The notes beneath the pieces are model-generated. The model saw only the letters and a program-made list of their open reading frames with translations, had not been told where the DNA came from and searched no databases. The translations under genes and the position numbers were made by a program. Positions 1 to 7,086 of a stretch of 8,429 nt of DNA are shown one piece after another. This stretch comes from Bacteroidetes bacterium CG2_30_32_10 (GTDB lineage Bacteria; Bacteroidota; Bacteroidia; Bacteroidales; CG2-30-32-10), in assembly GCA_001872995.1 (NCBI GenBank), contig MNXO01000063.1:1-8429 (forward strand). Reading direction: 5' to 3'. Position 1 is the first letter of the stretch; every line of letters starts with the position of its first letter.

Positions 1-1045
1 TTTTTTCAATCAGTATTTCATTTTTAAAATAATAAGTACAAGCAGTTTCAAGTAATGCCAATGTCGTTTTACATACCCGAAGAGCTCTTAGTAGCGGTTC
101 TTTTTTTAATTGAGCAATTAATTCCTTTTTACCAGCAATAATTCCTGCTTGAGGTCCTCCTAACAATTTATCACAACTAAAACAAACCAAATCAATTCCT
201 TTTTCAATAGTGTCTTTTACAGTAGGTTCATCTTTTAATATAGGATGATTGAAACTTCTCAATAAACCAGAACCAAGGTCATATAAAATTGGTATTTGAT
301 GCTGTTTTCCTAATGTTAATAGTTCTTCTATTTCTACTTCTTTTGTAAATCCTTTGATAATAAAATTTGATTTATGAGCTTTAAATAGGATGGAAGTGTT
401 ATCATTAATAGCTTTTTTATAATCTTCAATATTTGTTTTGTTAGTAGCACCTACTTCAACCATTTTACAATCGGAAGAAGCCATAATTTCAGGTATTCTA
501 AATGAACCCCCTATTTCAACAAGTTCCCCTCTCGATACTATTACTTCTTTGCCTTTTGCAAAAGCTCTTAATACCAACATAACTGCTGCTGCATTATTAT
601 TTACTATCAGCACATCTTCAGCACCTGTTAAAAATTAGATGAGTTCAGACGCATGCTCATTTCTATTTCCTCTGTTGCCATTTTGAAGATTAAATTCGAG
701 ATTGTTATATCCTTTAAGCACTTCAATTGATTCAAGTATTAAACATTCGCCATAAGGAGCTCTCCCTAAATTAGTATGAATAATAATACCTGTTGCATTA
801 AAAACCTTTTTCAAGCTTTTACAACTAATGGTTTGAATAATGTTTTTTGCTTTATTTAAAATATCTTCAGAAGTGGGAGCAAGGGTGCTTTTATTTATGA
901 TGGAACGATAATGAATGAGTGCATTACGAATAGAAAATAATACTAACTCTTTTCCATAGTTGGAAATGAGTAGTATAACTTCAGGCAAAGATAGAAGTTT
1001 ATCAACTGCTGGAAGGCTTTTAAAAGCCTCCTGATTTGCATTCAT
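1..1045 (-). pseudogene. selA: L-seryl-tRNA(Sec) selenium transferase (selenocysteine synthase), 3' end outside window, interrupted by in-frame TAA
   Basis: SelA is a PLP enzyme that converts seryl-tRNA(Sec) to selenocysteinyl-tRNA(Sec) using selenophosphate. Translation from the ATG at 1043-1045 gives 136 residues, including the family signature NATGIIIHTNLGRAPY, then a TAA at 635-637. Without any frame change the reading continues for 211 more codons to the window edge with further SelA hallmarks: TGAEDVLIVNNNAAAV, RGELVEIGGSFRIPEIM, GATNKT, LYDLGSG and SCDKLLGGPQAG. The lysine of that last motif is codon 293 (bases 167-169), close to the known PLP lysine of E. coli SelA (295). The family is usually about 460 residues, so roughly 110 lie beyond the window. 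The stop falls between ELI and FLTGAED, a position that I recall is Cys in E. coli SelA. The truncated product would lack the PLP site and be inactive. Family assignment is near certain; whether the stop is real is not, since a single base error would explain it. Confidence 0.9.
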
Positions 1046-1082
1046 AGTTTACTATAAAAGTATTTCATAAAAATAAAATTTG

Positions 1083-1174
1083 CAGAGAGGGCAGGAATCG
1101 AACCTGCCACAGCCGGTTTTATCCGTCTGCTACCGGTGTTGAAGACCGGGTGGAACACCAGTACCGTCCTCTCT
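1083..1174 (-). tRNA. selC: Selenocysteine tRNA (anticodon UCA)
   Basis: Read on the minus strand, this folds into a tRNA with a five-pair anticodon stem (CCGGT/ACCGG) around the loop CTTCAAC, giving anticodon TCA at 1140-1142, which reads UGA. The T arm is GCAGG-TTCGATT-CCTGC. A long variable arm (CAGACGG/CCGGCTG, one A-G mismatch, loop ATAAAA) is diagnostic of tRNA-Sec. The acceptor stem AGAGAGG/CCTCTCT has seven clear pairs with G as discriminator at 1083; CCA is not encoded. Bacterial tRNA-Sec usually has eight acceptor plus five T-stem pairs and starts with G, so either the 5' end is one base longer (a U-G pair) or the stem is atypical. The D stem (GGTAC/GTTCC) has one T-T mismatch. It lies 37 bases upstream of selA in the same orientation and may be co-transcribed with it. 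Ends are approximate by one base. Confidence 0.93.
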
Positions 1175-1212
1175 ATATTTTAATAAGTCTATTTTTTTAA
1201 TTTTGTTTGCTA

Positions 1213-1220
1213 CAAAAATA
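1213..1220 (-). promoter_or_regulatory. Possible -7 element of a selC-selA promoter
   Basis: The minus strand carries TATTTTTG here, matching the Bacteroidota -7 consensus TAnnTTTG, about 39 bases before the first tRNA-Sec base. The expected TTTG -33 box is not clearly present; the bases at the right distance read TAGG or TTAG. The region is very AT-rich, so chance matches are likely. Confidence 0.3.
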
Positions 1221-1401
1221 TTATTTTGATTAGTAAAAACCTAATTATTAATTTGATTTTTTGTTCATGTATTATCAGTCAATATGTTAAACCCTAATTA
1301 ATCAATAGGAATTTTTTTTAATGAATAATTTTGGTTAAAGTAGTTTGTGTTTAGAATTGAATGGTAACATACTACTATAAATAGCACATTCCAGAGCACT
1401 T

Positions 1402-1522
1402 ACAATTTGTGGATTTTTAGGTATATTTATTTGCTATTTAACGATTCTTCAATCATTGCAATCATTGCTTCACTAAAAATGATAGTGCAAAATAAATACC
1501 TATTTTTCAAAATCCAAATTTG
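1402..1522. repeat. Long imperfect inverted repeat upstream of the fdh promoter
   Basis: The left arm (1402-1434) contains TGGATTTTTAGGTATATTTA and ends in TTGC. The right arm (1487-1522) begins GCAAAATAAATACCTATTTT and ends with AAAATCCAAATTTG; the two are reverse complements with a few mismatches and a small insertion. Between them lie a tandem duplication AATCATTGC-AATCATTGC (1451-1468) and an inner pairing of TTGCAATCATT with AATGATAGTGCAA. The whole can form a roughly 120-base hairpin. It may be a small non-autonomous element (MITE-like) with terminal inverted repeats, a structured RNA or a regulatory dyad. No target-site duplication was recognised. Confidence 0.6.
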
Positions 1523-1557
1523 CTAATAAATGAATAGTATTTTTAAATATTTTTATT

Positions 1558-1589
1558 TTTGCATATTAATAAAAATCATTTTACTTTTG
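1558..1589 (+). promoter_or_regulatory. Bacteroidota-type promoter of the fdhA-nuoEF-focA operon
   Basis: A TTTG box at 1558-1561 is followed, after 20 bases, by TACTTTTG at 1582-1589. This fits the consensus of the main sigma factor in Bacteroidota (TTTG, about 19 bases, TAnnTTTG). Transcription would begin near 1596, giving a leader of about 53 bases before fdhA. A 9-bp inverted repeat (ATTTTTATT at 1549-1557, AATAAAAAT at 1568-1576) straddles the -33 box and could be an operator, although the AT content makes chance pairing plausible. Confidence 0.65.
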
Positions 1590-1648
1590 CCTGTTTATTA
1601 AAATGAAAATAAATATACACTGGTTATATTTTTAAAATATAAAAACCT

Positions 1649-4372
1649 ATGGAAAATAAAGTAAACATAACAATTGACGGAAAGGTTTATGAAACTATTT
1701 CAGGTAAGACCGTTTTAGACGTTGCTCGAGAAAACAATATCTATATTCCTACTTTATGTTATCATCCAAGAACAGGGAAAGCAGGCAAATGTAGAGCATG
1801 CTTGGTTGAAGTAGAAGGTTTAAAAACGCTTAAAGAAAGTTGTGCACTTCCTGTTAATGATGGAATGGTAGTTAAAACGAATACTTCTATTATTACGGAA
1901 GTTAGGAAAATGATTGTCGAATTGCACTTATCAAATTGCAAACACAATTGTTATGCTTGCGAATCTAATGGTAATTGTGAACTTCAAGATATGGCTTACC
2001 ATTGCGGTATTGAAGAACCTCATTTCCCTGTTGAAACCAAAAGTATTCCAATAGATGATTCTTCACAAGGGATACTCAGAGATGCCAACAAATGTATTCA
2101 ATGCGGTAGATGTATCAGAGCCTGCAATAACAATGTAATGAATGAAGTCCTCGATTTTGGCTGGCGTTCTGGTAATATGAAAGTTATTTGCGATGACGAT
2201 TTACCTATGGGCGACTCTTCTTGCGTTCAATGCGGGGAATGTGTTCAGGTATGCCCAGTAGGTGCATTAACATTTAAAACTGCCAAAGGCAAAGGACGTT
2301 TTTGGGAATTCGAAAAGAAAAAAACAATATGTACTTATTGTGGAGTAGGTTGTTCCATTGATATGTATATTAAAGATAATAAATGGGTTTATTCATTAGG
2401 AACTGAAGAAAATTGGGAAAATCAAACAAACAAAGGCTCTTTATGTGTTAAAGGTCGTTTTGGCTTTGATTTCCTTAACAGAGAAGATAGATTAAAAACC
2501 CCTTTGATTAAGAAAAATGGCAAATTAGAAGAAGCTACTTGGGAGGAAGCCCTAAATCTTGTTGCTTCCAAATTTAGCGATATAAAAGCAAAACATGGTG
2601 CAAGTTCATTAGGATTTTTCTCTTCTGCCAGAGTTTCGAATGAAGAAAATTTTGCAATGATGCGATTTGCCCGAGGAGTTATTGGCACAAACAACATCGA
2701 CCATTGTGCGCGATTGTGTCATAGCTCTACTGTTGCGGGATTGGCAACTACGTTAGGTTCTGGTGCAATGACAAATAGCTTACAAGAAGCAGAAAAGTCA
2801 GATGTAATATTATTAACAGGAACAAATACAACATGGAATCATGCTGTTTTTGGTGGAATGATTAAAAAAGCGGTCAAACAAAAAGGAGTTAAATTGATTG
2901 TGTTTGACCCTAGAATTACCGATTTGGCAAAATGTGCTGATATCCATATTAGGCAAAAACTTGGTTCAGATGTGGCATATTTGATGGGAATGCAACATAT
3001 TATTATTAAAAATAATTGGCATAAAAAAGAATTTATTGAAGAAAAATGCGAAGGTTGGGATGAATACTTAAAAAGTCTCGAATTTTTTACCCCAGCAAAA
3101 GTAGAAGAATTAAGTGGGATCACTCAACAACAATTATATGATGCTGCTAAAATGTATGCAACATCAGGTAAAGGAGCTATTTATTATGCAATGGGAATAA
3201 CGCAATCATCACATGGCGTAGATAATGTTAAAGCTTGCTCAAATTTAGCGATGATAACAGGTAATTTCGGATTAGAAGGTACTGGTGTTAATCCTTTAAG
3301 AGGTCAAAACAATGTGCAAGGTGCTTGTGATATGGGTGCACTGCCTAATGTTTTTTCTGGTTATCAACCCATTGTTAGTGAAGACAATCGTAAAAAGTTT
3401 GCACAGGCTTGGGGTGTGAAATTTGAGGATATGGATGATAAGGTTGGACAAACAGTAACCGACATGGTTAATAACGCAGGCACTTCTATTAAAGGGGTTT
3501 ATATAATGGGTGAAAATCCAATGATGTCTGACCCAAACCTTCATCATGCCGAAGAGCAATTTCATAAACTTGATTTCATTGTAGTTCAAGATATTTTTTT
3601 AACTGAAACAGCTCAAATTGCTGATGTTGTTCTTCCTGCATGTGCCTTTGCTGAAAAAACTGGTACATTCTCAAATACAGAACGTCGTGTTCAGATTTCT
3701 AGAAAAGCATTAAATCCGCCAGAAGGTGCAAAACAAGATTATGAAATAATTGCTGAAATAGCTAAAAGAATGGGATGCAATGATTTTCCTCAAACGCCAG
3801 AGGCTTTATCGGCTGAAATTAGACAATTGACTCCTTCTTATAAAGGAATTACATTTGAAAGATTAGATAATAGTTGTGGACTAAGATGGCCTTGTCCTAC
3901 TGAAGAACATCCAGGAACACCTATTCTACATATCGGAAAATTTGCTCGTGGAAAAGGTTTATTAGTGCCCATTGAATACAAAGCTCCTAAAGAACTTACT
4001 GATAATGATTATCCAATATTACTTACAACGGGGCGAATACTACAGCATTACCATACTGGTTCTATGACAAGAAGGTCGGTCGTTTTAAATGGAATTAAAC
4101 CTCGTGCTGAAGTGGAAATCAGTATTGAAGATGCCGAAAAAATGAAAATTAAAGATGGCGAAAAAGTAAGAATAACAACAAAAAGAGGTTCTATAGAAAT
4201 ACATGCTCAAGTTACTAAAAGAGTTTCTGAAGGTATTATTTTTATTCCATTCCATTTTGCTGAAGCAGCAGCTAATATATTAACAAATGATGCACTAGAC
4301 CCAATTGCTAGAATACCTGAATATAAAATTTGTGCTGCAAAAATTGAAAAAATAACAAATTGTTGTTGTTAA
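1649..4372 (+). CDS. fdhA: NAD-linked formate dehydrogenase catalytic subunit, Cys-type, with NuoG-like iron-sulfur N-terminus
   Basis: This cytoplasmic subunit interconverts formate and CO2 at a bis-molybdopterin guanine dinucleotide Mo or W centre. It has 907 residues, a normal length for the type. Domains in order: a [2Fe-2S] domain (C37, C48, C51, C65); a NuoG-like cluster region (C97, C101, C104, C110) ending CELQDMAY; two [4Fe-4S] ferredoxin motifs (C149/152/155/159 and C192/195/198/202); then the molybdopterin oxidoreductase with its proximal [4Fe-4S] ligands C228, C231, C235 and C266. The active site ARLCHSS supplies C357 (TGT at 2717-2719) and H358, where other members have Sec. The motif NPLRGQNNVQGACDMG and the C-terminal dinucleotide-binding segment (LLTTGRILQHYHTGSM) support formate dehydrogenase over other family members. 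The position that is His in most NuoG-like domains is C97 here. The chain ends with three cysteines. No Shine-Dalgarno is seen, as is usual in Bacteroidota. nuoEF starts 10 bases downstream. No Tat signal is present. Confidence 0.95.
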   Translation: MENKVNITIDGKVYETISGKTVLDVARENNIYIPTLCYHPRTGKAGKCRACLVEVEGLKTLKESCALPVNDGMVVKTNTSIITEVRKMIVELHLSNCKHNCYACESNGNCELQDMAYHCGIEEPHFPVETKSIPIDDSSQGILRDANKCIQCGRCIRACNNNVMNEVLDFGWRSGNMKVICDDDLPMGDSSCVQCGECVQVCPVGALTFKTAKGKGRFWEFEKKKTICTYCGVGCSIDMYIKDNKWVYSLGTEENWENQTNKGSLCVKGRFGFDFLNREDRLKTPLIKKNGKLEEATWEEALNLVASKFSDIKAKHGASSLGFFSSARVSNEENFAMMRFARGVIGTNNIDHCARLCHSSTVAGLATTLGSGAMTNSLQEAEKSDVILLTGTNTTWNHAVFGGMIKKAVKQKGVKLIVFDPRITDLAKCADIHIRQKLGSDVAYLMGMQHIIIKNNWHKKEFIEEKCEGWDEYLKSLEFFTPAKVEELSGITQQQLYDAAKMYATSGKGAIYYAMGITQSSHGVDNVKACSNLAMITGNFGLEGTGVNPLRGQNNVQGACDMGALPNVFSGYQPIVSEDNRKKFAQAWGVKFEDMDDKVGQTVTDMVNNAGTSIKGVYIMGENPMMSDPNLHHAEEQFHKLDFIVVQDIFLTETAQIADVVLPACAFAEKTGTFSNTERRVQISRKALNPPEGAKQDYEIIAEIAKRMGCNDFPQTPEALSAEIRQLTPSYKGITFERLDNSCGLRWPCPTEEHPGTPILHIGKFARGKGLLVPIEYKAPKELTDNDYPILLTTGRILQHYHTGSMTRRSVVLNGIKPRAEVEISIEDAEKMKIKDGEKVRITTKRGSIEIHAQVTKRVSEGIIFIPFHFAEAAANILTNDALDPIARIPEYKICAAKIEKITNCCC

Positions 4373-4382
4373 TCATTTAATT

Positions 4383-6122
4383 ATGTTATTGATGAAAGAA
4401 GAACTTATTATTAAAATAAAACAGATAATGGCAAAGTACCCTAAAGGGGAATCTGCTTTGCTTCCTGCTCTTACCTTAGTGCAAAAAGCACATGGAAATA
4501 ATCTAACAAAGGAATTGGTTAATCAAGTTGCTGATGTGATTGGAGTTACTCATTCAAGAGCTTTTGGCGTTGCTACTTATTATTCAATGTTTAATATTAG
4601 CAAGGCAGTTGGCAAATATCATTTACAGGTTGATACTAATATTCCTGCTACTTTAATGGGAGCAAAAAAAATATTCGATTATATCAGCAATAAATTAGGA
4701 ATTAAACACGGAGAAACAACTCCAGATGGATTGTTTACGTTAAGTCATGTTGAATGTCTTGCTTCTTGTGGCACCTGCCCTGTAGTCCAAGTAAATGATG
4801 TCTATTATGAGCTAATGACTATTGAAAAAGTGGACATGCTTATTGATTCGCTTAGAAATGGGATAATGCCTGTTTTGCCAGTAGAATATAATTGGGCTAC
4901 GCAATGCAATGTGCTTTTAAAAAATAGAGGAGTCAAAAATGCAACCTCCATTGACGTATATAAAAAAAATGGAGGCTACAAAACACTGGCGAAAGCTTTA
5001 AAAATGAAGCCAGAAGATATTATTGCTGAAGTGAAGAGTTCACAACTAAGAGGCAGAGGTGGTGCAGGCTTTCCTACTGGTGTTAAATGGGGCTTTATCT
5101 CTAAAGATAATCAAAAACCAGTTTATCTCATTTGTAATGCCGATGAAGGTGAACCTGGAACATTTAAAGACCGTCAAATATTAGCTTATGACCCTCATCT
5201 ATTAATTGAAGGAATGGCTATTTCTGCTCATGCACTTGGTTCAAAATTAGCTTTTATTTATATTAGAGGCGAATTTAGTTGGATTGCAGACATTCTTGAA
5301 AAAGCAATTGAAGAAGCCAAAAAAGATGGACAACTTAAAGATTTAGATATAATTGTGCACTTGGGTGCTGGAGCTTATGTTTGTGGCGAAGAAACCGCAC
5401 TCATAGAATCGCTTGAAGGCAAAAGAGGACTTCCTAGAATGAAACCACCATTCCCTGCTGTAGCTGGGCTATATGGTTGCCCTACCATTGTTAATAATGT
5501 AGAAACTTTAGCAAGTATTCCTTTTATTGTTGAAAATGGTGCTAAAGAATTTACTAAATGGGGTTCTGTTGGCGGTTACGGTTTTAAATTATTTGGGGTT
5601 TCTGGTGCAGTCAATAAACCTGGCGTTTATGAATGTCCTATGGGTATTCCATTAAAAGATTTAATCGCAATGGCTGGTGGTATCAAAGGAAATATGATTG
5701 GGATAATTGTAGGTGGTTTATCTGTTCCTATGCTTACTCCCGAAGAACTTAAAAAAGGCGATGGACTAAAAATGGATTATGAGTCGTGTGCCGAATATGG
5801 AACTTCCTTAGGCTCTGGTGGTATTATGGTTATTAGTGACGAATTTTCAATTCCCGATATCGCTTTAAGAACAATTCAATTCTATAACCACGAATCTTGT
5901 GGTCAATGCACTCCTTGCAGACTTGGTTCTGGAATGATTGTTTCTATGTTGAAAAAAATTGTGGATGGAAAAGGGGAAAAAGGGGATTTAGAAAAAGTAC
6001 TTTGGTTCTGTGATAACATTAAGGGGAAAACCCTTTGTCCAACTGGCGAAGCTTATGCTACCCCTATAAAAACAATGATTACAAAATTTAATAGTGAGTT
6101 TAATAAATTAATTACCAAATAA
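4383..6122 (+). CDS. Fused NuoE-NuoF diaphorase subunit of formate dehydrogenase
   Basis: This 579-residue protein fuses a NuoE-like thioredoxin-fold domain (about 1-165) to a NuoF-like flavoprotein (about 170-579). It would carry electrons between FdhA's iron-sulfur chain and NAD(H). The NuoF part has the FMN-site motif LRGRGGAGFPTGVKW (222-236), the nucleotide-binding region GAGAYVCGEETALIESLEGKRG (in two parts, 328-338 and 339-349), PPFPAVAGLYGCPT and VNNVETLASIP, plus all [4Fe-4S] ligands (C506, C509, C512, C552). The NuoE part keeps C125 and C129 in VECLASCGTCP, but the first ligand pair is gone: the segment VDTNIPATLMGA has D84 and A89 where cysteines are expected. Its [2Fe-2S] cluster is therefore probably absent or altered. 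C132 is an additional cysteine. No extra ferredoxin domain follows NuoF. The ATG at 4383 lies 10 bases after fdhA; a second ATG at 4392 is an equally possible start. Confidence 0.93.
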   Translation: MLLMKEELIIKIKQIMAKYPKGESALLPALTLVQKAHGNNLTKELVNQVADVIGVTHSRAFGVATYYSMFNISKAVGKYHLQVDTNIPATLMGAKKIFDYISNKLGIKHGETTPDGLFTLSHVECLASCGTCPVVQVNDVYYELMTIEKVDMLIDSLRNGIMPVLPVEYNWATQCNVLLKNRGVKNATSIDVYKKNGGYKTLAKALKMKPEDIIAEVKSSQLRGRGGAGFPTGVKWGFISKDNQKPVYLICNADEGEPGTFKDRQILAYDPHLLIEGMAISAHALGSKLAFIYIRGEFSWIADILEKAIEEAKKDGQLKDLDIIVHLGAGAYVCGEETALIESLEGKRGLPRMKPPFPAVAGLYGCPTIVNNVETLASIPFIVENGAKEFTKWGSVGGYGFKLFGVSGAVNKPGVYECPMGIPLKDLIAMAGGIKGNMIGIIVGGLSVPMLTPEELKKGDGLKMDYESCAEYGTSLGSGGIMVISDEFSIPDIALRTIQFYNHESCGQCTPCRLGSGMIVSMLKKIVDGKGEKGDLEKVLWFCDNIKGKTLCPTGEAYATPIKTMITKFNSEFNKLITK

Positions 6123-6178
6123 ACATTTTAATCAATTTAAACATTTTTTTATTATTAACTTTTAAACATTTAAAATTT

Positions 6179-6994
6179 ATGGCTAACAAACCTACAGAAA
6201 TTATTCAAATTGCAATTAATACCGGTACTTACAGATCGAAACACAATACCGGTAATTATCTTGTTCGTGGCTTTATGGCAGGCTTATTTATTGCTGTTGG
6301 GGCTGCTCTATGCACCGTTTGCTCAACTGGAATTGCAACACCTGGTATCCAACAACTAGTTGCGGGAGCCGTTTTCCCTGTTGGACTTATTGCAATTGTT
6401 TTAACTGGTATGGCCCTTTTTACAGGCGACACGATGTTAGTTACTTTTGCTGCCCTTAATAAAAAAACTACTTGGACAAGGTTGTTATATGTATGGGGAA
6501 TTGTATATGTAGCAAACTTTATTGGTTCCATTTTTTGGGCATATCTTATGTCAACTGGTCCTTTCTCTAAAGGTGGCAGTCCCGAATTAACTGCTTTTGG
6601 TGTTAGAGCAATTGCAATTGCTGAAGCAAAAGTTAATGGTTATGTAGCTAATGGCATGGCTGGTTGGTGGTCTGCATTTATGAAAGGTATTGGTTGTAAC
6701 CTTTTAGTTTGTATTGCAATTTTACTAGCTGCTTCTTCAAAAAACATGATTGGTAAATTCTTTGGTATTTGGTTCCCAATTATGGCTTTCGTTTCTTCTG
6801 GCTTTGAGCATAGTGTTGCCAATATGTATTTTATTCCTGCAGGTATATTCTGTGGAGCAAATGTAACTTGGGCTAATGCCTTTTTATACAACTTTATTCC
6901 TGTTACATTAGGTAACATTGTTGGTGGAGCAGTATTTATTGCTGGTGTTTATCAGTATTGCTACCATAAAGAAATGGAACCTATTCAATCATAA
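6179..6994 (+). CDS. focA: Formate/nitrite transporter family channel (FocA/FdhC type)
   Basis: This 271-residue inner-membrane protein has the length and six hydrophobic segments expected of FNT channels, which work as pentamers and pass formate or related small anions. Family marks are TGMALFTGDTM (76-86, the loop between helices 2 and 3), GIGCNLLVCIA (about 180-190), SGFEHSVANMYFIPAG with the conserved pore histidine H211 (E. coli FocA has H209), and NFIPVTLGNIVGG near the C-terminus. It is the third gene of the formate dehydrogenase operon, 56 bases after nuoEF, so formate is much more likely than nitrite as substrate. Direction of transport cannot be read from the sequence. The 56-base gap is almost entirely A/T and contains three AAACATTT words (6121, 6139, 6164); no promoter consensus was found in it. 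The operon terminator follows. Confidence 0.94.
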   Translation: MANKPTEIIQIAINTGTYRSKHNTGNYLVRGFMAGLFIAVGAALCTVCSTGIATPGIQQLVAGAVFPVGLIAIVLTGMALFTGDTMLVTFAALNKKTTWTRLLYVWGIVYVANFIGSIFWAYLMSTGPFSKGGSPELTAFGVRAIAIAEAKVNGYVANGMAGWWSAFMKGIGCNLLVCIAILLAASSKNMIGKFFGIWFPIMAFVSSGFEHSVANMYFIPAGIFCGANVTWANAFLYNFIPVTLGNIVGGAVFIAGVYQYCYHKEMEPIQS

Positions 6995-7016
6995 CATTGA
7001 CAAATATATTATAATT

Positions 7017-7058
7017 AATAAAAGAACTTTTACTATGGTAAAAGTTCTTTTATTTTTT
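7017..7058 (+). terminator. Strong hairpin terminator after focA
   Basis: A perfect 17-bp inverted repeat (AATAAAAGAACTTTTAC at 7017-7033 and its complement at 7038-7054) flanks a TATG loop and runs into a stretch of T residues to 7058. It sits 22 bases after the focA stop and marks the end of the fdhA-nuoEF-focA transcript. Its stem is mostly A-T pairs but is long and unbroken. Confidence 0.88.
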
Positions 7059-7086
7059 CAAGAGGGAATATTTTAGTTCTATTAGC

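Larger units (their letters stand above)
1175..1648. other. Divergent intergenic region between selC and fdhA
   Basis: This 474-base stretch has no credible coding region on either strand; it is very AT-rich and full of stops. It holds a possible selC promoter on the minus strand near 1213, a long imperfect inverted repeat at 1402-1522, the fdhA promoter at 1558-1589 and a short AT palindrome at 1624-1642. The part from about 1240 to 1400 shows nothing I can assign, apart from two loosely similar copies of a CTAATTA-containing stretch near 1241 and 1294. Confidence 0.8.

Noticed and set aside
635..637. The stop in selA as a recoded selenocysteine codon, since it seems to lie at a Cys position
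   Set aside because: The codon is TAA, while the tRNA-Sec here has anticodon UCA and reads UGA. No second Sec tRNA is visible.
438..638. Plus-strand open frame of 66 codons
   Set aside because: It is antisense to the well-supported selA reading and has no recognisable motif or start context.
1451..1468. AATCATTGC tandem pair as a CRISPR or satellite start
   Set aside because: There are only two short adjacent copies with no spacers; it is better described as part of the inverted-repeat structure.
2717..2719. A hidden Sec codon with SECIS element in fdhA
   Set aside because: The catalytic codon is TGT (Cys), and the reading frame has no internal TGA, so no recoding is needed.
6121..6171. 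Three AAACATTT words before focA as a regulator binding array
   Set aside because: Spacing is uneven (18 and 25 bases), the region is almost pure A/T, and the first copy overlaps the nuoEF stop codon; chance is sufficient.
6256..6918. Minus-strand open frames across focA
   Set aside because: They are shadows of a clear FNT-family gene and carry no motifs of their own.
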